Source: a virus
Virus record (IMG/VR): IMGVR_UViG_3300049218_000141
Coordinates: 1 to 30,333 of that record
Strand: one strand, 5' to 3'
DNA length: 30,333 bases
The notes below the pieces were generated by a model that made no database searches, was not told where the DNA came from, and worked only from the letters and a program-made list of their open reading frames with translations. Positions 5,989 to 13,937 of this stretch are shown piece after piece. A program made the translations under genes and the position numbers. Within the stretch, counting starts at the first letter, position 1; each line of letters opens with the position of its first letter.

Positions 5989-8463
5989 TCACGGGCGACC
6001 CAGGACCTGGCCCGGCGCCGGCGCGTTCAGCTTGAACGGCAGCTTCGACGGTTGCGGCGGCGTGAACGTCCCCACACCGCCCGGGCCGATGGTCTGGATT
6101 GTGCCGTTCGGATTGACCACCACCGTCGTGGTCTTCGATTCGGAGTTCTTGTTGAGGGCCTCGGTATTCGCCTGCATGGCGGCCATCTGCCCTTGGTGGA
6201 TCGCTAGAACCTCAGCGGTCACACCCTCAACGGCAAGTCCAAGGCCTGTAACTCTCGCCGCCGCTAAGATGCGGGCGCCTATTGTAGCGGCTTCCGTGGC
6301 CGCACCAATCCCAGCTCCGGCGCCGGCCGCGGCGGCTCCTCCCGCCTCGGCTGCCTCCGCGCCCGCACCGCCGGCTGCGGCGGCAGCGCCACCGCCGGCG
6401 AGCCGGCTAAAAACGCCAGACAGCGCGCCGGCGCCCCTCAGCAGCGTCCGGAACGCCACATAGCTTGCGACCACGGCGATGTTCAGATCGCCGAGCCCCG
6501 TGCCCATGATCGAGGCGTTATGGTTCACGAGGTCGATCGCCGCGATGAAGGGCTTCGCGATGTCGTTGACACCCTTCAGCAGCGGCAGCAGTCCCTGGCC
6601 GAGATCGCGTTCGAGCTGATCCATCTCCTCGTGGAACAGGCGCACCTGCACGATCGCGCCGCCCATCGCCGTCGAGAAGTCCGTGGCGACGACATCGGGA
6701 TTGACCTTGCTCAGCTCCTGCTTGTCCTTCTGGTAGTCGTCGTAATACTGGACGAGCGACAGCATCGCCTGCTGCGCCGCCTGGTTGTGCATGAGGCCGC
6801 CCACGACGAAGGCCCGGTCCGTCGGCGACGTGATCGGCGTGAGGATTTTGTGGAAATAGTCGATCATCGCGTCGAGCGGATCGACACCGTGCTCACGCTC
6901 CTTGTTGAGATAGGCGGGAATATCGAGCGGCGCGATGTGGTATTTGTCGAAGATCTTCCGCACGCCCGAACTCATCAGATCACGGGACTTCTTGGTCTGA
7001 TCGAACATGCGCGTGCCCATGGGCGAGGTGAGATACATCACCAGGTCCTGTAGCTCCGTCGCCGCTTCGCCGGACTGGCCGGTATTGCGCCTCAGGATCT
7101 CCAGCGCGGAGGCAGCCACATCTTCGCTGCCCTCGCCGCGCATGCCGAGCTTGTTCAGCTGGCCGCCGATCTCCGGCAGCCCTTCGCCGAAGTCCGCCAG
7201 CGTGAAGTGGCCGAGCTTGGCGGCATAGGCGAGCATCGCGAGCGCCGGCCCCATATCCGCCGCCGAGATGCCGAGGTTCTCGTTCAGCGTGAAGGCCGCC
7301 TGCGTCATCTGCGGCACAGGCACATTGTAAGCCGTGGATGTCGTCGCGAGCGCCGGCATCATCTGGTTGATGAGGCCCTTGTCCATGCCCGTGGTGACGA
7401 GGAAGTAATAGGCCTCCGCCAGGTCTTCGCTCGGCGTCGCCGTCTTCAGCGCGAGCGGCTGCAGCATCCCCATGATGCGCTGCGCCTCGGCCTCGGCCTG
7501 CTGACCGGACATCTTCTCCGTGATGGCGGCATGCAGCCCGACATTCTGGAAGTCCGCATAGGCGGTGATCGCGTCGAGGCCGAGAAAGGCCGCCAATGCA
7601 CCCCCCAACATGTCCATGGCATGACCGGGAGCCTCGGGCAGCACAGTTGCTTCGGCGCCCCCATCACCACCGGATGTCCGGCCGCGGCCGCCAGCGCGCG
7701 GACCCGCGGACGATTGGCCGCGAGAGCTTCCGTCATAGTCAAAACCCTGTTCTCCGTAGAACGTGCTGATGTCCGGCCCGACGCGGGAATAGGGAACGAG
7801 CGGCGTGTCGGGAGGCGCCGCCGGCAGATCGACCTGCGGCGCGCGCAGCGCCTTGATCTCGGTGGCCAGGGATTCGACCTTGTGAATGCTGGTGTCGGCC
7901 GCTGTGCCGATGCCGGCGACCGCCGTCGCCACGCCGCTCGCGGCGGTCGCGGCGTCGCCGAGGTCACCCGCCAGGCCGCCCATAAGGCCTGGCGCCGGCG
8001 CATGGAGTGCCTTGATGTCGTCGGCCAGCGCACCGACCTTCCGTACGCTGGTGTCCGCGGCGGTGCCGATGCCGGCGACCGCCGTCGCCACACCGCCCGC
8101 GGCACTCCCCGCGCCGGCGAGGTCACCAGCCATGCCGCCCATAAGGCCTGGCGCCGGCGCGTGGAGCGCCTTGATGTCGTCGGCCAGCGCATCGATCTTC
8201 CGCACGCTGATGTCCGCCGCGGTGCCGATGCCGGCGATACCGCCGGCGGCCTCGGTCGCGGCACTGCGCGCCGCCGTCAGACCTTCCGTGAGCGCCACCG
8301 GCGCCTGCAGCGAGGCGATCGTGTCGTTCAGGCCGCTCATGACGTCCCGGAGCCCGCTCACGGAATCATCGAGGCTCGACAGGGCATCTTGCAGAGGCTG
8401 CAGCCCGGCAGTGATGTCGTCGCGCAGCTGGAGGGTGAGTTGCGCGACGAGATCATCAGCCAC
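5989..8463 (-). CDS. tail tape measure protein (Mu gp42 type)
   Basis: Predicted 824-residue tape measure protein; its length sets the tail length. It starts at a GTG (8463) right after the chaperone-extension stop, with a GGGGGG purine run upstream. Residues 1-75 are helical/coiled-coil (LRDDITAGLQPLQDALSSLD). Residues 77 to about 209 hold two full and one partial 53-residue repeat. The core (about 285-560) has the phage-minor-tail domain with LGHFTLADFGEGLPEIGGQL. Around 650-720 there are hydrophobic and Gly/Ala-rich segments (LNIAVVASYVAFRTLLRGAG), as in the membrane-inserting part of tape measures. The C-terminus is Pro/Gly-rich. It lies between the chaperone pair and gpN, as expected. 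Confidence 0.95.
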   Translation of the reverse strand: MADDLVAQLTLQLRDDITAGLQPLQDALSSLDDSVSGLRDVMSGLNDTIASLQAPVALTEGLTAARSAATEAAGGIAGIGTAADISVRKIDALADDIKALHAPAPGLMGGMAGDLAGAGSAAGGVATAVAGIGTAADTSVRKVGALADDIKALHAPAPGLMGGLAGDLGDAATAASGVATAVAGIGTAADTSIHKVESLATEIKALRAPQVDLPAAPPDTPLVPYSRVGPDISTFYGEQGFDYDGSSRGQSSAGPRAGGRGRTSGGDGGAEATVLPEAPGHAMDMLGGALAAFLGLDAITAYADFQNVGLHAAITEKMSGQQAEAEAQRIMGMLQPLALKTATPSEDLAEAYYFLVTTGMDKGLINQMMPALATTSTAYNVPVPQMTQAAFTLNENLGISAADMGPALAMLAYAAKLGHFTLADFGEGLPEIGGQLNKLGMRGEGSEDVAASALEILRRNTGQSGEAATELQDLVMYLTSPMGTRMFDQTKKSRDLMSSGVRKIFDKYHIAPLDIPAYLNKEREHGVDPLDAMIDYFHKILTPITSPTDRAFVVGGLMHNQAAQQAMLSLVQYYDDYQKDKQELSKVNPDVVATDFSTAMGGAIVQVRLFHEEMDQLERDLGQGLLPLLKGVNDIAKPFIAAIDLVNHNASIMGTGLGDLNIAVVASYVAFRTLLRGAGALSGVFSRLAGGGAAAAAGGAGAEAAEAGGAAAAGAGAGIGAATEAATIGARILAAARVTGLGLAVEGVTAEVLAIHQGQMAAMQANTEALNKNSESKTTTVVVNPNGTIQTIGPGGVGTFTPPQPSKLPFKLNAPAPGQVLGRP
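7837..8235 (-). repeat. 159-bp in-frame tandem repeat inside the tape measure gene (2.5 copies)
   Basis: Residues 77-129, 130-182 and 183 to about 209 of the tape measure protein repeat a 53-residue unit beginning AGIGTAAD and containing ADDIKALHAPAPGLMGG. In DNA the period is 159 bp: CATAAGGCCTGGCGCCGGCG recurs at 7981 and 8140. The high nucleotide identity between copies one and two suggests a recent in-frame duplication. The third copy is degenerate and stops halfway. Extra units should lengthen the tape. Confidence 0.9.
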
Positions 8464-8622
8464 TTATTCGTCCCCCCGCGCCCTGGCTCGCAGCGCCTCG
8501 TCCGCGCCGAACCAGAACGCTACGTCCATGTCGTCGAGCGCCTCGATTTCTGCCGGAGACCAGTGAAACGCCCGCGCGAAGGCGGCGAGCGCTATCGGCC
8601 AGTCCGGACCCCAGACCCGGAC
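8464..8622 (-). CDS. -1 frameshift extension of the tail assembly chaperone (GpE/T-like)
   Basis: This frame overlaps the end of the gp41-like gene in the -1 register. Entered at the slippery heptamer, it adds 52 residues (VRVWGPDWPIALAAF, then FHWSPAEIEALDDMDVAFW) after residue 136, giving a 188-residue fusion. The FHW-PxEIEAL motif is typical of the short T/E'-like proteins of tail assembly chaperones. An independent start (ATG at 8721) also lies in this frame, but no good ribosome site was noticed there. The longer fusion would bind tape measure and tube subunits at low stoichiometry. The stop directly precedes the tape measure GTG. Confidence 0.85.
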   Translation of the reverse strand, partial: VRVWGPDWPIALAAFARAFHWSPAEIEALDDMDVAFWFGADEALRARARGDE

Positions 8623-9029
8623 AAAAAACGGATGACGGCACCCACCGCGCCCTGATCGGATGCGTCCATCTCGTCCAGCAGCAGGCTGCACCGCGGCTGC
8701 GACAGGCCGGTCGAGTGCCACATGGCGCGCGGCAGGAAGTCATCCATGCCGCACTTGATGAGGTCCTTCATGTGCTTCCCCTTCAGCCGCCCGAAGAGGA
8801 TGTCCTCGTAGGGCGTCGTCTGGGACCCGACCGCGACATGCAGGGGATACCGCAGCGTCAGCGCGACCGTGCCGTCGGCATTCAGGATCGCTCCTGACGG
8901 CAGCCCCGCCTTCTGCGCCTCGGCCGCGCCATCCCAGCGCTCCTCCTCGACCTCCGCCGTGAGCGACACCGCCGATCCGGGCGCGGCGACGGGCGCTTCG
9001 TCCTCCGCCTGGATGACCCGCACGTCCAT
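8592..9029 (-). CDS. tail assembly chaperone, zero-frame product (Mu gp41-like)
   Basis: Predicted 145-residue protein of the phage tail assembly chaperone family (Mu gp41 / P2 E-like). The ATG at 9029 forms TGATG with the tail-tube stop; a longer upstream frame exists but lies inside the tube gene. Family-like segments are ALTLRYPLHVAVGSQTTPYE and DILFGRLKGKHMKDL, the beta-strand then RLKG helix seen in gpE-like chaperones, followed by RCSLLLDEMDASDQGAVGAV. It should coat the tape measure protein during tail assembly. A slippery site near codon 135 diverts some ribosomes into the downstream frame. Confidence 0.88.
   Translation of the reverse strand: MDVRVIQAEDEAPVAAPGSAVSLTAEVEEERWDGAAEAQKAGLPSGAILNADGTVALTLRYPLHVAVGSQTTPYEDILFGRLKGKHMKDLIKCGMDDFLPRAMWHSTGLSQPRCSLLLDEMDASDQGAVGAVIRFLSGSGVRTGR
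8622..8628 (-). other. programmed -1 ribosomal frameshift site (T TTT TTG)
   Basis: On the minus strand the gp41-like codons read CGT TTT TTG, giving an in-frame X XXY YYZ heptamer T TTT TTG. Slipping back one base gives TTT TTT GTC CGG and opens the 52-codon GpE-like extension that ends at 8464. The zero frame stops 30 bases after the heptamer. Conserved frameshifting in this gene pair is well established for long-tailed phages; use of this site is inferred from position and reading frames. Confidence 0.85.
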
Positions 9030-9409
9030 CAGCTGCTGACCTTCACTTCCTGCGCCGGCGGTCCCTGCCACATGATCTGAACCTTCCCCGGGCTACCGCT
9101 GGTCGCCTTCGGCTTGTTCGTCACGATCGCGCCGTCGATCGTGTAGGTGAGGCCGATGTCCGTCTGAAACTGCAGCTCAGACGGGCCGGCAGCGATGATC
9201 GCTTGCAGGCTCATCCCTTCCTTGAAGGGAATGGTGGCGTTGACCTCGGCCTGGGCATATTCGTTCGAGTAGATGAACGTCGGGCCGTTCATCGCGCCCG
9301 TGGCCATGAGGCCGCCTGGCTGGCAGGTCGCGCCCTTGTCCGGATAGTAGGTGACGCCGCCCCAGAGGATGGAGACGACGCCAAGCGATTGCGTGGTCGA
9401 GCCTGACAT
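9029..9409 (-). CDS. M: tail tube protein, Mu gpM (gp40)
   Basis: Predicted 126-residue tail tube subunit; many copies stack to make the inner tube of the contractile tail. A very strong ribosome site, GGAGGCGTCA, directly precedes the ATG at 9409, fitting high expression. Segments resembling the Mu M family are LWGGVTYYPDKGATCQPGG, then NEYAQAEVNATIPFKEGMS and LQFQTDIGLTYTIDGAIVTN. It sits between sheath L and the chaperone gene. The small size and beta-rich pattern fit tube proteins. Confidence 0.93.
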   Translation of the reverse strand: MSGSTTQSLGVVSILWGGVTYYPDKGATCQPGGLMATGAMNGPTFIYSNEYAQAEVNATIPFKEGMSLQAIIAAGPSELQFQTDIGLTYTIDGAIVTNKPKATSGSPGKVQIMWQGPPAQEVKVSS

Positions 9410-9419
9410 TGACGCCTCC

Positions 9420-10931
9420 TTACACCGATACCTGCAGCTGGCCCGCGAGCACGATCAGGCTGCCGATGACCTCGATCGGCATGCGCGCGTCGACACGGTT
9501 CGGATCATTCTGGTCGCGAACAAACACCGCCGCGGCAGCCGTCGTCGCCGAATCCTCGATCCAGCCGTTCTTCTCCCAGACGGCCGAGCGCGTCGCGAAG
9601 CTCGCCTTCAGCTCATCGGGCGTCACGACATTCGCATTGTAGATCGCGGCGAGCGTGCCGTTATCAGCGAGCTTGGCACGCGGATACTGCTGCTCGATAT
9701 AGCCGTCCCAGTCATAGCGGACGCGGGTCGCGACCTTGGGAACGGCCAGGTCGTGCCAGTTCATGTCCGTCACGCCGTTGGTGTCCGTCGTATAAGTCAT
9801 GACGACACGCTCCAGCAGCACCGTGCCATCCAGGTCGACGGTATAGGTCGAACTGCCATCGAGCAGCAGGTTGTCGCGCTCGACGGGCAGGAACTGATCC
9901 GCGACGGCCGGCGCCATCACACCGACCAGCGGGACGGTCTTCATCTGGAGAGCCGGATCGTTGAACGTCGAATAGGCGCACGCGCCCCCGAAAGCCGCCG
10001 CCGCCTCCCAGGAGGGCGTGAGCGGGTTCTGAAACGGCAGGATGGTGATGAATTTGCTGTTGACGGTCTGCGACAGTAGGGTGCCATAGGTGCCGGAGGG
10101 CGACGCATAGGCCGTGCAGTCCTGCTTGGCCAAAGCCCCATATCGGCTGGTCAGCCACGCCGTCAGATACGCCATGTTCGCGGTGTCGGTGTAGGCGGTG
10201 ACGCAATCCGTCCACCAGGTCCCCGAAATCGCGGTCAGAGAGGGCGAGATGGTCGGATCGGTCGCGCCGCCCGCCATCGGGGTGACGGTGACGAGGAGCC
10301 CGGCGGGCGCTACGTCGCCCCGCTCCGCATTGACCCGAAGAGAGATCTGGTTGCCGAGCGTGCCGCCATGCAGTGCCGTGATGGTCAGCGTATTGGTGCC
10401 ACTCGTCCACACGGGGGTGGCGATATACGGCACGCCGTTTCCCACGCCGTTCGAATCGACCTGCGCGGCGGCGGCAATGGCGCTCGCGGCAATCACCGCT
10501 CCGGTATCGCCGACATTTACGGGGACCGGCACGCGGTAGCCCCCGATATAGAGCGCGAGCGTGCCGGCGGAGGTCGCAGTTCCGATGATGCCGAAGCCGC
10601 CCGCCGCTTTTGCGGCGCCCGTCGCGTCCGACACACCGACCGCCGAGAAGGGCGTGTAGGGGTTGTTCGCGAGAAACAGCGCGCACATTCCGGCGAGCAC
10701 CGAACCGACACCGAACAGCTTGACGGCCTGGGGCACGCTGAAGATCGGATAGGCGTTGGCGGGCGCAGCCGTGCCGCCGGCCAGCATCTGTCCAATGATC
10801 ACCGTGTTCGACGGGAAGTTGAGCAGAGCATTCTGGCTCGGCGCCTCCACAACTTCCGTATAGGCGCCGGGAACCTGCCAGTTATACGGGATCTCGGTGA
10901 AGGTGATCGTCGGCTGGATGGTGGCGGACAT
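9420..10931 (-). CDS. L: tail sheath protein, Mu gpL (gp39)
   Basis: Predicted 503-residue contractile sheath protein; its subunits surround the tube and contract on infection. The N-terminal segment FTEIPYNWQVPGAYTEVVEA is the usual start of Mu-type sheaths, where the extended arm links neighbouring subunits. Later segments include WTSGTNTLTITALHGGTLGN, the variable surface domain, then GDVAPAGLLVTVTPMAGGAT. The conserved C-terminal region has DPNRVDARMPIEVIGSLIVL before the end. It starts at the ATG at 10931, three bases after the DUF2635 gene. Length matches Mu L (about 495 residues). Confidence 0.96.
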   Translation of the reverse strand: MSATIQPTITFTEIPYNWQVPGAYTEVVEAPSQNALLNFPSNTVIIGQMLAGGTAAPANAYPIFSVPQAVKLFGVGSVLAGMCALFLANNPYTPFSAVGVSDATGAAKAAGGFGIIGTATSAGTLALYIGGYRVPVPVNVGDTGAVIAASAIAAAAQVDSNGVGNGVPYIATPVWTSGTNTLTITALHGGTLGNQISLRVNAERGDVAPAGLLVTVTPMAGGATDPTISPSLTAISGTWWTDCVTAYTDTANMAYLTAWLTSRYGALAKQDCTAYASPSGTYGTLLSQTVNSKFITILPFQNPLTPSWEAAAAFGGACAYSTFNDPALQMKTVPLVGVMAPAVADQFLPVERDNLLLDGSSTYTVDLDGTVLLERVVMTYTTDTNGVTDMNWHDLAVPKVATRVRYDWDGYIEQQYPRAKLADNGTLAAIYNANVVTPDELKASFATRSAVWEKNGWIEDSATTAAAAVFVRDQNDPNRVDARMPIEVIGSLIVLAGQLQVSV

Positions 10932-10934
10932 GGA

Positions 10935-11177
10935 TCAACCCTTCGGGCTTGGGGCGATCGCCGCGGGCGCGGCGGTCTCTTTGGCGGAGCCGGCGGTGAC
11001 ATCGGGCGGGGCAGCCTTCGGTGCCTCGACAACCACGAGGTCGCCGGACGCGATCAGCCTCTCGATGAAGAAGTTCCGCGGCGCCAGAATGCCGTCGGCC
11101 GGCACGATCCCGCCGCCGGCGAGCCGCACCTTGCAGCCAGGCGCGGGCTTCACCATCACCTCAGGGAACTGGAACAT
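10935..11177 (-). CDS. DUF2635 protein, Mu gp38-like
   Basis: Predicted 80-residue small protein that fits DUF2635 (Mu gp38), found just before the sheath gene in Mu-like phages. The family signature is visible: KPAPGCKVR, then PADGILAPRNFFIERLIASG and DLVVVE. The Ala/Pro-rich tail (residues 52-80) is probably disordered. The ATG at 11177 lies inside the end of the gp37-like gene (17-base overlap). Its role is unknown; from position it may assist sheath or tail assembly. Confidence 0.88.
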   Translation of the reverse strand: MFQFPEVMVKPAPGCKVRLAGGGIVPADGILAPRNFFIERLIASGDLVVVEAPKAAPPDVTAGSAKETAAPAAIAPSPKG

Positions 11178-11787
11178 TTGGCCTCACCCAATCCGATTGA
11201 TATTCCGGCGTCGGGCCGGTCTCTGCCGGAAAGACCCAGCATTCCGCGATCTCATTGAGCATCCCGAGATCCTCAGGCCGCGTCACGGCGGCGCAGACCG
11301 GCACCGTCACGCCCACCGTCAGATCGAGCATCGCGATTGCCACGTCATCGCCCCAATCGTCCGCATAGGCGTTCGACACCTTCGTGACGCGAATGGTGCC
11401 GACGCGATCGATCTTCAGGCCGTGCAGGCAGGCGATCATCGCCGGCACGAAATTCAGAAGCCCGGGCCCCACGCCATCCCCGAGATAGCGCACCTGGCCC
11501 GACGCGCCGGAGGTCTTGACCGCGATCATCACCGTCCAGGTCGAGATGCCGACGAACTCCCGGCCATCCGACATGTCGGCGAGGCCGTTCCAGCCGACAC
11601 CGATCAGCGGCGCATTGCCCTTGTAAAGCTCGGCGAAGACGCGGGCCGAGAGCTTCGCGGGCATGAACCGCAGCTGGAACTTCGCCGGCGGAAAGGCGAA
11701 CTGGATGCGGCGCTCGATGGCCGCGGCGGTCTCCGCCAGGACGCCCGGCAGCAGCGCGGAAACCGGCGGCACAGTGGACTGGCTCAC
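11161..11787 (-). CDS. Mu gp37-like protein (DUF1834)
   Basis: Predicted 208-residue protein of the gp37/DUF1834 family, thought to act at head completion or the head-tail connection. The frame is open further upstream, but the GTG at 11787 (VSQSTVPPVSALLPGVLAET) overlaps the gp36 stop as GTGA and gives the family length. Typical features are the N-terminal AAAIERRIQFAFPPAKFQLR, a central ISTWTVMIAVKTSGASGQ, and the hydrophobic IGVGWNGLADMSDGREFVG. It lies between the gp36-like and DUF2635 genes, in Mu order. Function is by family and position only. Confidence 0.85.
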   Translation of the reverse strand: MSQSTVPPVSALLPGVLAETAAAIERRIQFAFPPAKFQLRFMPAKLSARVFAELYKGNAPLIGVGWNGLADMSDGREFVGISTWTVMIAVKTSGASGQVRYLGDGVGPGLLNFVPAMIACLHGLKIDRVGTIRVTKVSNAYADDWGDDVAIAMLDLTVGVTVPVCAAVTRPEDLGMLNEIAECWVFPAETGPTPEYQSDWVRPNVPVP

Positions 11788-12272
11788 AAGCCGTCTCCGC
11801 CCCAGAAGCCGGCGGCCGTGGGCCATCCGCCAGGACCGCAATCGGGCATTCCGTTGTCGTCGGCGGAGCCCAGCATCGGGCGCCGTGTGTGCATCGTGGC
11901 GTAGCTCTCCATGCCCGGCGCGACCTCGGCGAGATCGAGCACGACGCGGCCGGCGGCGATGTCGCGGAGCCAGGCGATCGTGTCCTGGCGATCGAGCTTG
12001 GTCTGCTCGCCCGGCATGCGCTCGCCGCCCGTCGAGAGGTCGTAGCGCGCCAGGAGGCAGGCGGCGCGGCCGATCTCGCTCGGCGCCACTTCGAGCGGCA
12101 CCTGATACCGCTTGCGCAGATAGGTATCGATCATCGACGAGGCGCGCTCCAGCGCGTCCTCGATCGGACCCGGGACGACGGTCGAGGCGGCGACGCCGTC
12201 GGGCGTCGAGAGGCGGATCATCTCCGCCGCACCGAACCACCGGACCATGTCGTCGACGCGGGCATAGGCCAT
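11784..12272 (-). CDS. Mu gp36-like protein (DUF1320)
   Basis: Predicted 162-residue DUF1320 protein. The N-terminus AYARVDDMVRWFGAAEMIRL and the segment IEDALERASSMIDTYLRKRY, followed by QVPLEVAPSEIGRAACLLAR and YDL, are the usual family core. These are helical gp6-like head-tail connector proteins. It likely sits at the portal or neck between capsid and tail. The start at 12272 is two bases from the preceding stop. The last 45 residues are Gly/Pro-rich and less conserved. Confidence 0.92.
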   Translation of the reverse strand: MAYARVDDMVRWFGAAEMIRLSTPDGVAASTVVPGPIEDALERASSMIDTYLRKRYQVPLEVAPSEIGRAACLLARYDLSTGGERMPGEQTKLDRQDTIAWLRDIAAGRVVLDLAEVAPGMESYATMHTRRPMLGSADDNGMPDCGPGGWPTAAGFWGGDGL

Positions 12273-12274
12273 GC

Positions 12275-12526
12275 TCAGGCCTTCGCGCCCTTGGCCGGCT
12301 TCGCGGCGGCGGCCGCTTCGGCGGCAGCGGCCTGCGCCGAGGCCAAGGTTGCGCCGATCGTATCGTCCGTAACGATGGTGCCGTAGACCAGGGTCAGCAC
12401 CGGATCGGCCAAAATCTGCTTCAGCTCCGCTTCGGTGACGCGCGCGGGGTCGATCTTCGTGGCTCCCGTGAACTGGAAGCCGCCCCGGCGCCGGCCGGGG
12501 ACCATGGAAGTCACGATCAGATCCAT
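12275..12526 (-). CDS. small Mu gp35-like protein (HI1506-type)
   Basis: Predicted 83-residue protein between capsid gene T and the gp36-like gene, where Mu has gp35. The N-terminal half has a short beta segment (DLIVTSMVPGRRRGGFQFTG) and then a small helical motif, ARVTEAELKQILADPVLTLV, of the kind found in HI1506-like small head proteins. The C-terminal 25 residues are Ala/Lys low-complexity. A GAGGATGAG purine run precedes the ATG at 12526. Precise function is unknown; a head-completion role is inferred from position. Confidence 0.75.
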   Translation of the reverse strand: MDLIVTSMVPGRRRGGFQFTGATKIDPARVTEAELKQILADPVLTLVYGTIVTDDTIGATLASAQAAAAEAAAAAKPAKGAKA

Positions 12527-12581
12527 CTCATCCTCGTTTCATGCGGGTGGAACCCGCTGCTTCAGCTCAGGCGCGGATGGC

Positions 12582-13517
12582 TCAGTTCAGCCACATGTTC
12601 TCGACGGCGGTCGCGAGCCCGCGGAAGGTGTTCGCCACGGTACCGCCGGTCGCGAGCGGATCGCCAGCCGGCAGGAATTCGTTCTCGCAGTACGTCTTGG
12701 CGGCCGGCAGCAACGCGGTCGGAACGACCAGCAGCGACGGGCTGATGCCCATCGGCGTGCCATCCGGGCGGCGCCAGCTCGCCATCAGCGTGCGCGCCGC
12801 GATGAGGTTGGCAACGGTGAGCGCCGCGTCACTCCGGAACGCCAGCATCGGCAGGCCGTAACCGGCATTGCACCGGCCATCGACACCCCAGATGAATTCG
12901 TTGTCGAAGAAGACGGACGGATCGGTGAGGCTGAACTTCGGCACGATTTTGAAGGGACGCCGCGTCTGGTAGATGAACGGCTTGAGGATCTTGCTGCCGT
13001 CGATCAGATACCAGCTCGGCCCGGTGTTGCCGCCGGCGGCCTGATAATTGGCGACGGTCGATGTCGGCGACGGCGCGCCGCCCTGCGGATAGTTCGGATG
13101 CGCGGTATCGAAGAAGTTCTGGCCGTCGTAGATCGTGGTCGAGTGGCCGTTGAGGAACAGCGACGCAACCAGCTTGTCGGGCAGCTGCCCGGCATCGAGG
13201 CCCAGCTGCGAGGCGACGGGTGTTAGCAGCCCGTATTTGTCGTCCTCGATCTGCTCACGCCGGATGCCGATCGTCTCCTCGAAGAGCTTGTTCGAGATCG
13301 CGAAGGTTTCCTGCGTCAGCGAATGGACGTTGCGCTCACCGATCCATTCGCGCAGGCCGGGCAGCATATCGAGACGCGGATAGACCTCCGCATCGCCCGT
13401 GCTCGGGTTCTCGAAGGTGAACCGCTTGTAGAGGCTGGGCGCGGCGTAAAGCTGGCTGTTGAAGGCCATGCTGACGCCGTTGTTGATCGACTGCAGCCCG
13501 GGAAAAGTGATGTCCAT
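12582..13517 (-). CDS. T: major capsid protein, Mu gpT (gp34)
   Basis: Predicted 311-residue major head subunit of the Mu T family (HK97-like fold expected). The N-terminus has FPGLQSINNGVSMAFNSQLY and APSLYKRFTFENPSTGDAEV, then YPRLDMLPGLREWIGERNVH, all characteristic of Mu T. Further on are FNGHSTTIYDGQNFF-like and SLTDPSVFFDNEFIWGVDGR segments. The length matches Mu T (about 305). It follows the protease/scaffold and a small head protein. No prosequence is obvious, consistent with Mu, where a separate scaffold is used. Confidence 0.96.
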   Translation of the reverse strand: MDITFPGLQSINNGVSMAFNSQLYAAPSLYKRFTFENPSTGDAEVYPRLDMLPGLREWIGERNVHSLTQETFAISNKLFEETIGIRREQIEDDKYGLLTPVASQLGLDAGQLPDKLVASLFLNGHSTTIYDGQNFFDTAHPNYPQGGAPSPTSTVANYQAAGGNTGPSWYLIDGSKILKPFIYQTRRPFKIVPKFSLTDPSVFFDNEFIWGVDGRCNAGYGLPMLAFRSDAALTVANLIAARTLMASWRRPDGTPMGISPSLLVVPTALLPAAKTYCENEFLPAGDPLATGGTVANTFRGLATAVENMWLN

Positions 13518-13523
13518 GGCCGA

Positions 13524-13937
13524 TCAGTATCCTTTCACATCGACATAGGTTTGCCCGTTGTCGATGCCGACCAGGTGGCCCACGATCCCCTCGAAACCCG
13601 AGCCGGGCACCGAGAGCGTGAGCGTGGCATCGTCCGTCGCATAAACGGGCGCGGTGATGTTGGCGGCGGTCGCGCCCGTCACCGTCAGACAATAGGTGTC
13701 GAAGGCGGCGACGATCGTGGGACCCGCGGACGCCGACGCGCTGTTGTCGAAGCCGGATTGCGCAATGCCGACGAACTTGGAAGCGCCCGCTGTCTGCAGG
13801 CGTACCAGCTGGCCGGAGGCATTCACGCAGACCAGTCCGCCGGCATAGATCTTCTCGCCGGGCGCCACGGGATAGCCGAAGGCGTCGCCGCGGCGCGGAC
13901 CGCGCCGGACGGGATTGGCGTTGGAAGTCAGCGCCAT
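13524..13937 (-). CDS. small head protein between scaffold and capsid (gp33 position; decoration-like)
   Basis: Predicted 137-residue protein with a TGATG start coupled to the protease/scaffold stop. The sequence is beta-rich with a PVAPGEKIYAGGLVCVNASG segment and SKFVGIAQSGFDNSASASAG, resembling capsid cement/decoration-type proteins (DUF2190-like style) or the gp33-like head proteins of Mu relatives. Its place immediately before the major capsid gene supports a capsid-surface role. The exact family is uncertain. Confidence 0.75.
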   Translation of the reverse strand: MALTSNANPVRRGPRRGDAFGYPVAPGEKIYAGGLVCVNASGQLVRLQTAGASKFVGIAQSGFDNSASASAGPTIVAAFDTYCLTVTGATAANITAPVYATDDATLTLSVPGSGFEGIVGHLVGIDNGQTYVDVKGY

